DNA of 64,000 nt from Artocarpus heterophyllus. Lineage: Eukaryota; Streptophyta; Magnoliopsida; Rosales; Moraceae. The translations under genes were made by a program, and so were the position numbers. This document shows positions 56,035-64,000 of the stretch, in pieces (the stretch's first letter is position 1; every line of letters begins with the position of its first letter). Location: assembly GCA_025403435.1 (NCBI GenBank), contig CM046350.1, positions 33,236,062-33,300,061 of the forward strand, read 5' to 3'. Below the pieces are notes generated by a model. That model was given only the letters and a program-made list of their open reading frames with translations. It was not told the DNA's origin and ran no database searches.

Positions 56035-57504
56035 ATATTACCATGCTGTATCTACAGTATGCGAAGCATCCTCTGCAGTGCTCCTTGAGTGACCATGAAT
56101 GGCTAGGAATGCTTCCTGGAGATCATACATTACTAGACCTATCATTCTGGACTCCGTTACTGTTGTTTGAATTGTCTCGATCCGTGTGTAGTTGGTACCA
56201 GATGATTTTCACCGTAGTGGAATTAGCTCAAACAGAGGTCACCATCACATTCAGAGCATCAAAATGAATTAGGAGGCAGTCTCGGATCATCAATCGGAGG
56301 TCCGAATCACAAAAATCCAAATTGGCTGTTGACCAGCCGTTGACCAGTGTCAATTGGCTCCGTTGGGGGTTGAGCTCGGGCCTACCCCCCCTAATTCAAC
56401 CCTCCTGATTCTGATGGCAGTATCAATTCACCCAATTTTTCCTCTAACCATGTAGATCAAAGCTCAAAGTTGGCGGCAAAAATGGAGACTTTGATCTCCT
56501 ATCTCCAGCGAAGCTTCCGTGCAATTAAGGTGGGGGTTTTGTTCCCTGACCTCCTCTAAGTGTTTCCCCTCTATTGCTTCTCGTCAACGTGGCATGGAAC
56601 GATGGTGCCGAGGTGCTCACGATGGCGGTAGATGACGGAGGCCGTTCTTCATCGATCTGACGACATCTCATAAAATTGGGAGGGGAAAAATGTTCCCCGT
56701 CCCTCTCTGAGCATAAAGCCGCTGTGAATTTTGGGGAACAGGGTCGGGAAGTGCAGAAACCATGGCTCCCACGGCGGTGCACAACGGTGCTCTTGGAACT
56801 CTGACGTCAAGCTACTACCTCCAAAAATTGATTGGGGCGTCTTGCTCGTCGTCTCCCTCTAGTCCTTTTGGCACCGGTGGTGTGCCACATCGCCGTCGGA
56901 GACAACGGGTCCTGCGGTGGCTCAATGGTAGCGACGGGACTACTCTATCGAGGCTTTTCCAGCCAAAATTGGGCTGGCAAAGTGGTACCATCTTGCTCTT
57001 CTCCTCATGCTGAGTCCATAGACACCAAGATCACGCCGATTGGTGGTCGAATGGCGGAGAAATCATGTCAGAAAAAATGGGTTTCACCACCACTTTGGGC
57101 GACGCATGTGGCCTCCTCCGGTGGCACTTTGGGCGGCATGACACCTCATTAGACTCAGCTCAACGAGAGCTTTCCAATGGTGCGGGAGGTGTCGAAAACA
57201 AACTGGAATCTTTGACTGATTTTTGAGGAGAGAGAGAAAGAATCGATTTTTGTGAGATTTTCTTCTTTTTTTTTCTTTTGTACTTTTATATAAAAAAAAT
57301 TATGGTCCACGCAGTCTACTTCCTATACTGCTTTACTTTTACAGTGTAATAACTTTATCAGTGTACTTCCTTACACTGTATTATTTTAATACTGTATAAT
57401 TCTTGTATTATTATACAATATTTTTCTCTAAACTGTACTTTTTATCTTAATATAATCCTTAACTTAATGCATTTTTAATGTATTAAAAATTCTCGGGTGT
57501 TACA

Positions 57505-58541
57505 ATCTACCCTCCTTAAAAATTTTTGTCCCTGAAAATTAGCACCTTCATAGGTAGTTCATTTCCCTTATCCTCTTTTTCATTCTTAACATGCTTCCTT
57601 GATCACTACTTTTTCACTAAAATTGAGCCTTCATCTTGGAACTTCTATAATTTTCATCATGTTCTTGACATATTCCTTTAAATTATACACCACACTTTTG
57701 CTGCGCAACTCTGATCTTTCAACATTTGAGCACAGTTTCCATTCATTTAAAGGTTTAACATTCTACCATTGAATGCTGTTCTTGAAAATAGGGTTTATTT
57801 CCATTCTAATCTCATCATTTTTATCTAAAGATCAAGGTCATCCGACCACAAAATCCATAATTTCTGGTTCTATATCCATTCTAGAATGACATTTTGCCGT
57901 AATTTTCCTCATAACGTATAAATTTCCAGCTTCCATCCTCCCATCCAGATAGTTATAAGCTTATTCGCATGTCTCAGCTTAGCTATGGAGTGCTTAAGCT
58001 CGATAAATTCACATAATTAGTCATCTAACGTCTGGTTGCTCTCAGCCACTCTCATTCCATAGAGCACTAAAAATCACTTCAGACCTTCATTATTCCGTTA
58101 TCTTGATCCACTTTTTCTCGTTATACATGTAGCCAATACAGAATAACTCCAACAGAGTAATATTTGCTCCTACGGAGACACCATTGTGCGCCTAAACATC
58201 ATAACGTGTCACAAGCTTATCTTTTTGATTTTGAGCCGTCGGCCATCTATTGACCATCATTGACCACGTTTTGCCATCGTTGACTTGACATCGCAAATAG
58301 ATGACGACTACTGTCGACTTGTGAGGACATTCTAGCATATATCATCACGTTCATCCTTTGACCCTTACCTTCTCATTGCTAATCTGGGTGTGTCGACATC
58401 AAAGGCTAAGCCCAACAACAACACGTATTCATTAAATTCTAACTTTTCTTCCTACTTAACTTAACTTACTTGCTTGAGCTATGGTGTAGCGGATATATGA
58501 CAGCGCGAGATGGGATGGTAGGATACTGCTCTGATACCACT
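57505..58541 (-). other. internal domain of the LARD-like element
   Basis: 1037 bp between the LTRs. On the minus strand it begins with the primer site and ends with the polypurine-like AAGGAGGGTAGAT against the 3' LTR; the preceding text CAGGGACAAAAATTT resembles the 3' end of gypsy pol-proximal sequence. No frame of 60 codons or more and no gag, protease, RT or integrase motif is seen. Confidence 0.8.
58528..58539 (-). promoter_or_regulatory. primer binding site of the LARD-like element
   Basis: The minus strand reads TGGTATCAGAGC, an exact initiator Met-tRNA complement, two bases from the LTR end GTCACA. Confidence 0.92.
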
Positions 58542-60059
58542 TGTGACGACCCGCCTTTTTAGGCAGTCACTTTACTTACTTAAACGTCATTACTTAAACA
58601 GTAATCTTACTTACTTAGTAAGAAAAATACCAAAATATTTTTTTTTCTAATCATATTCTTTAAACGTACTTAAAAACCGTTGCGACCTCTGTCGTCATTC
58701 ATGTCGAGACCTCGCTCAACACTTGACTTTAAAACCATTTCAAATCGTTTCTTAAAACTTAATAAGAAACATTTACTAAAACATCGCTTAAAACTTAACT
58801 TTATAATTATATTAAACAGTTCATAAACTGTATCTTTAAACTTAGAAACATTTCTTCAAACTTTGTTTTTTTCTTAGAACTTTGAAAACACTATATTAAA
58901 TAGTGAAAAATATTTCTTTTAAACAGCGAAAACATTACTGTAGTGGTATCCATACCCAAATCCTCGCATCCATCCTCTGCAGCACCCAACTCTTCTAACG
59001 GGTCCTACTGGTCGCCTATAAAACTACCTACAGCATGAAGAAACTTTTTATGAGCTTTCGCTTAGTAAGTTCAAACAAAATCTCACAAAGCATTTAAACA
59101 TGCTTTAAAAACTTTTCTCATGAAAGCCTTTCTCTTAAAACATATATCATTAAGATTTTCCATAGACATTTATAAAAACGACTTTCATAAACATTCTTTA
59201 GAAAACTTTTCTATAACGTTTCTCATAAACGTTTTCTATAAAAGACTTAACATATAGCAATCCTTGGAATGCTTTTCATAAAATGTCATTTATAAACTTT
59301 TTCTTAAAACTTTTATCATAAATACTTTTCATAAACATTTTTCATAAAATATTCCTAAAACGTTTCTCATAAACGTTTTTCTAAAGCAATCTTTATAACG
59401 TTTTTCATAAACGCTTTTCATAAAATATTTAACATAAAACAATCATCAGATTGCTCTTCATAACGTCCTTCATGTTTTCATAAACATTTAATATAAAACA
59501 TTCCTTAGAATGTTTTTAATAGCATGTAAATGTTTCATAATAAACAAATCAAATACAATCTTAATGGAAGTTTTCATTTATGCTTAATTATGAACTTTCT
59601 ATTATGAGCATATTATGAATATTCTTTTTTAGTTTGACCTCTATCTTTGTTCCTTATCTTTTATTATCTTACACTTTAACTTTCCTTATCTAAGTTTAAC
59701 TTTCCACTTTTTGTTCCTTAACTTTCTTTATCTTATAACTTTTAGTGTTCGTACCAACATCTTTAATCATGAGATCATAAATGTGATGCTTCCCTTGTGG
59801 AAGACTTAAGACCATCGAACTTCGAGGTCGTGTACCTCACATTTGGGAGGTCAAACTTTAACTTTACTTTCATTACCTCACAACGAGGAGGCTGATATAA
59901 CACTTTCTTTTCACTTTACATTACCGTCTTATTAACCTTAGTGAGCACATCAAATGCAACCACATCATATACAAATACACTTGCAAATTATAGCTTGTAC
60001 TTTAAAATCTATTGCATAACAAATGCAACATAGAATGTAAACACATTTTGCTAATCATA

Positions 60060-60385
60060 ATTTGTACTCTGAAATTTATTACATAACAAATGCAACTTAT
60101 TGCACAACAAATACATTATATAACGCAATCACATTTTGCAAATCATAACTTTTATTCTGAATCATATTGCATACAAATGCAATATATATCGCAATCACAT
60201 ATTGTAAATCATAACTTTTATTTTGAATCATATTGCATACAAATGCAATATATATCGCAATCACATATTTTGAATGATAACTTTTATTCTGAATCATATT
60301 GCACACAAACACAATATATATCGTAATCACATATTGCGAATTATAACTTTTATTCTAAAACATATTGCATAAAAATGCAACATAT
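60060..60385. repeat. 66-bp minisatellite, right LARD LTR
   Basis: Same unit as at 52020-52310 but about one unit longer (about 4.5), with TAACTTTTATT recurring every 66 bp. Confidence 0.85.
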
Positions 60386-61009
60386 TACATAGCAAATACT
60401 TCATAAAACTTATAACTTAAATTATAAAACATTATGCATTATCGAAATGCAGGACTTAAACTAATCCTATTTCATATGTAGGTTGCACATCCGTATCTAG
60501 ATCATAATCTAGTACATAAAGGCTGGCCAGTAAGTTCATCTTTTATTTGTTTAGTCTATAGGTCTTTTATCATCTAGTCATTCTAGACCAGTGATAATGA
60601 TTATCTAAAACATGTTTACGTACTTGTCTGAAAACTTCTAAAGGTCATAATAAAGCTTAACTTTTCATATCTCTCTCTTGTCTCTGCTCTTCTGACCTCT
60701 CTGTTGGTCATGAGAAATTTTTCAAATTCTATTTAATTATCTAAATTGTTCTCACGATTTCTAATCGAACCTAGGATGTCCTATAGTAATTTTTCTAGTT
60801 TCTTATAGGCAAATTGGAGAATTATATCCTTAAATGTGTTTCTGATGGACCTTATTGTGCATGGTCATTATACACTACATGGAATTGTACTTACATACTA
60901 TATCTTGTTATATTCTAACTAACAAGCAACACTCGTCACATTTATATCCATATCATTCGCTCGTACAAGTATCATACTTACTTATCATATCCATAAACAT
61001 ATCATACAT

Positions 61010-61210
61010 ATACATGTCATTCATATTATACTTTCACTTTTCATGCTTTCACATTTTACTCATGCTCTTGTCGTTCATTTCATACTTTCACATTTCATGC
61101 TTTCACATATTGCTCATACTCATGTCATTCATATCATACTTTCACATTTTATGCTTTCATATATTAATCATACTCATGTCATTCATATCATTCATACACT
61201 TATCGTTCAT
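61010..61210. repeat. 54-bp minisatellite, right LARD LTR
   Basis: CATGCTTTCA-type phrases at 61042, 61096 and about 61150, 54 bp apart; three units against two in the left LTR. Confidence 0.8.
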
Positions 61211-63636
61211 ACTTTCATATCGTAAAGTTGCTATACATTTTTCTTCTTTGGATAGGAACTATTTCATGTTATATTCATATAATACTTTAAGTCATGGCAC
61301 ATTTATAATACACCCACTAATCATAGTTCATAACATTCATGCATATCAATATGCAAATAGGCTTCAAACATAACGGTTGCAAATTCATTGCAAATCTTAT
61401 TTTGTACTTTAGAACTTTTTTTTTTGCATAATAAATGCAAATGTACTTTAAAAACAACTTGCATAACCATCGCAAACTCATTTACAATTGCATATGTAAG
61501 CATTTAAAAACTATTTACTTCATGTTGTAGGTGAAGTCTGAACTTACCCGGACTATGCTCTAGCGTTCTCTATTCCATTCCTGTCTTATTCCTTTTTCAT
61601 CCGTTAGTCGGCTTTTATGTCCTGATCAAACGACAGTCGACTTATTAATTAACTTTCTTTATTATCAATCCACTCGATTGATAATAAAACGTAAACATTA
61701 ACCATTCTTTCCTTTTAACTTGACTGGTATACTTTCGTTTACCGTTGTCTTTACTTAACCTTATAAACCATCGGTTTACCTTTCCTTCACTTAGCTTTGT
61801 AATCCACCGGGGTTACTTTTTCTTTTAACCTCATAACCCATCGGTTTACCTCTTATTTACTTAAACATCCCTTATTAAATCTCCTGTCTTACTTGCGATT
61901 TCATTGCTTAACGTATTACGAAAACGTTATGCTAAATCAGAGTGTTCGACTCCGTTCTAGCCGTTTTCTCCATAATGATGATTTTACCCTTAATGGGTTT
62001 TTCGTCACCCTCGTAACCTTATAAAACCCATTCTCACATAAAACAGTGTAACAATCACTGATCATGCATTTCATAAATTTTTATGAAAGAATCTAAAACA
62101 ATTTATTTTAAAACGGTTCATATTGTAGGCGAGATTTCTACTTACTTGGACTCCAAGCTAAGCAGGTCAAGTTTTACCATGCTGTATCTACAGTATGCGA
62201 AGCATCCTCTGCAGTGCTCCTCGAGCGACCATGAATGGCTAAGAATGCTTCCTGGAGATCATACATTACTAGACCTATCATTCTGGACTCAATTTTTGCT
62301 GTTTGAATCGCCTCGATCTACGTGTAGTTGGTACTAGATGATTTTCACTAGAGTGGAATTAGCTCAAACGGAGGTTACCATCACATTTAGATCATCGAAA
62401 CGAGTCAGGAGGCGGTCTCGGATCATCGATCGGAGGTCTGAATCACAAAAATCCAAATTGGTCGTTGACCGGTGCCAATTGGCTCCGTTGGGGGTTGAGC
62501 TCGGGCCCCCCTAATTCGACCCTCTTGAGTCTGATGGCGGTGTCAATTTCACCCAATTTGGCCTCTAACCATGTAGATCGAAGCTTAAAGTTGGCAGCAA
62601 AAATGGAGACTCCGATCTCCTATCTCCGACGAAGCTTCCATGCAATTAAGGTGGGGGTTTTGTTTCCTGACCTCCTCTGAGTGTTTCCCTCTATTGCTTC
62701 TCTTCAACGTGCAATGGAACGGTGGTCCCAAGGTGCTCACGGTGGCGGTAGATGGCAGAGGCCGTTCTCCATCGATCCGACGACGTCTCATGAAATTGGG
62801 AGGGGAAAAATGTTCCCCGTCCCTCTCTGAGCATAAAGCCGCTGCGAATTTTGGGGAACAAGGTCGGGAAGTGCAGACACCATGGCTCCCACGACGGTGC
62901 TCTTGGAACTCCGACGTCAAGCTACTACCTCTGGAAATTGATTGGGGCGTCTTGCTCACCGTTTCCCTCTGGTCCTTTTGGCACCGGCGGTATGTCACAC
63001 CGCCGCCGGAGACGATGGGTCCTGCGATGGCTCCACGACGGCGACGGGGCTACTCCATCGAGGCTTTTTTGGCCAAAAATGTGCTAGCAAAGTGGTACCA
63101 TCTTGCTCTTCTCCTCACACTGAGTCCATAGACACCAAGATCACGTCGATTGATGGTCGGACGGCGGAGAAATCACGTTGAAAAAAAAAGGGTCTCGCTG
63201 CCACTTTGGGCGATGCGTGAGGCCTTATCTGGCGACGCTTTGGACGGTATGATACCTCGTTAGACTCAACTCAACGAGAGCTTTCCAATGGTGCAGGAGG
63301 TATCGAAAACAAGCACCAAAATCTTGGACTGATTTTTGAGGAGAGAGAGAATCTAGGGAGAGAAAGAACCAATTTTTGTGAGATTTTCTTTTCTTTTTTT
63401 TTCTTTTGCACTTTAATATAAAAAAATTGTGGTCCACACAGTCCAATTCCTATACTACTTTACTCTTACAGTGTAATAACTTTATTAGTGTATTTTCTTA
63501 CACTGTATTATTTTAATACCGTATAATTCTTGGATTATTATATAGTATTTTTCATTAAACTGTACTTTTCATCTTAATATAATCCTTAACTTAATGCATT
63601 TTTAATGCATTAGAAATTCTCGGGTGTTACACGACA

Positions 63637-64000
63637 AGCCGACAGTGGGGTAGAAATCAGGTGGCTCTGGCGGCAGCCAAACTTTCATGACCGACAGGCC
63701 GATCATCCAGATCGGCTTGCCGACCGAGAGTTGGAAAATTTTCAAAAAAGGTACAGTTTTTCTGGTGCGGTGTTAATTTTATTTTTGGGACAATTCTGAC
63801 AAACATTAAATTTTGATATGACCGAAAATATGAAGTATTCGATTCATACGGGATTGAACACTTAAAGATGGGCATTACATAAAGAAGGATACAGCTTGAG
63901 GATTCAAGGATGAAGAATTGATAATATGTCTTGATTATTCTCTTGTAATCTTAGTTTTCTATTCTCTAGGGTGGAGCCATAATATTATGGTTATTTATTA
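63637..64000 (+). other. copia F leader, right part
   Basis: Continues the F leader after the LARD-like insertion: the end of the palindrome array (to about 63730, GATCGGCTTGCCGACC), then text colinear with the copy A leader (reverse complement of about 2160-2440), running off the window before gag. Confidence 0.88.

Larger units (their letters stand above)
50546..57504 (-). repeat. 3' LTR of the LARD-like element, split by a solo LTR
   Basis: Aligns with 58542-63631 over its length apart from the insertion at 54032-56034; about 4.96 kb of its own sequence. The plus-strand start is TGTGACGACC and the end is TCGGGTGTTACA. The left two thirds are A+T-rich with minisatellites; the right third (56090-57200) is GC-rich. 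Confidence 0.9.
50546..63631 (-). mobile_element. LARD-like non-coding LTR retrotransposon
   Basis: Two very long LTRs (50546-57504, interrupted by a solo LTR; and 58542-63631) flank only 1037 bp of non-coding internal DNA. A primer site (58528-58539) and a polypurine tract (57505-57520) fix the orientation as minus. The element lies in the F leader between CGACC (50541-50545) and CGACA (63632-63636), a target duplication with one mismatch. LTR ends TGTAACACCC...GTCGTCACA (minus strand) are of Ty3/gypsy type. No gag or pol text is found, so it depended on proteins from another element. Large LTRs with a non-coding core fit the LARD class, though the core is unusually short. Confidence 0.88.
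58542..63631 (-). repeat. 5' LTR of the LARD-like element
   Basis: An uninterrupted 5090-bp LTR. It differs from the left LTR at roughly one position in fifteen by eye, mostly transitions, plus repeat-number changes. Confidence 0.92.
47941..64000 (+). mobile_element. copia F (A/B family), split by a LARD-like element
   Basis: A plus-strand copy of the A/B copia family: 5' LTR 47941-49974, primer site 49977-49989, leader 49990-50545, then a 13-kb insertion, then leader continued at 63637-64000 and beyond the window. Continuity is proved by the leader array: the text left of 50546 joined to the text right of 63636 matches the uninterrupted array in copy A (around CGACAGTGGGG). Confidence 0.9.

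Noticed and set aside
54027..56039. Target duplication for the solo copia LTR
   Set aside because: GTTGT and ATATT agree at only two positions.
60090..61373. Open frames with regular 22- and 18-residue repeats
   Set aside because: The periodicity comes from 66-bp and 54-bp DNA minisatellites inside a non-coding LTR; composition is low-complexity.

Overview
This window is repeat-rich plant nuclear DNA, most likely from a eudicot. It is built almost entirely of nested and decayed LTR retrotransposons, with two broken host-gene fragments between them. The evidence is intron-bearing gene debris, plant-type Ty1/copia and Ty3/gypsy elements, initiator-Met-tRNA primer sites beside TG...CA LTRs, high A+T content, and frequent C/T and G/A differences between repeat copies, as expected of methylated, silenced DNA. 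I see no intact host gene, rRNA, tRNA, CRISPR or prokaryotic-type system.

Layout. (1) 1-9528: copia element A (minus strand; its 5' half, running off the left edge) sits inside a Tat-like Ty3/gypsy element (minus; gag, protease, RT and RNase H debris, 5' LTR at 8888-9528). (2) 9529-11029: A+T-rich spacer with a possible MITE. (3) 11030-32583: one large composite. An outer copia element C (plus) has both LTRs and a perfect 5-bp target duplication GAATA. It is interrupted by copia B (minus; same family as A, 3'-truncated) and by a near-complete copia E (minus, 23300-31969). (4) 32589-39433: the least repetitive part. It holds one exon of a QRT3-like polygalacturonase pseudogene, a promoter-like U3 block, a solo gypsy LTR with target duplication ATGCC, and an NLR leucine-rich-repeat pseudogene fragment. 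(5) 39434-44729: a C-family LTR fragment, a 3'-truncated copia H, an 85-bp hairpin tandem array, a perfect 77-bp duplication and unclassified DNA. (6) 44730-64000: a nest four deep. A Del/Tekay-like gypsy 5' end holds copia F (plus), which holds a non-coding LARD-like element with 5-kb LTRs (50546-63631), whose left LTR holds a solo LTR of the A/B/F family (54032-56034).

No coding region is intact. Different elements have independently lost catalytic residues: the protease Asp and the RT YVDD in the Tat element, and YVDD changed to NVND in E. Nothing here works together as a living pathway. The window is a stratified record of insertion, recombination and end-joining repair. The most unusual signals are (i) arrays of a GTTCGGC-NN-GCCGAAC palindrome in both leader and LTR of one copia family and again in an unrelated gypsy LTR; (ii) different GC-rich palindromes in the leaders of the other two copia families; (iii) a templated fold-back insertion at a deletion junction; (iv) the LARD-like element with two minisatellites that are each about one unit longer in one LTR than in the other.
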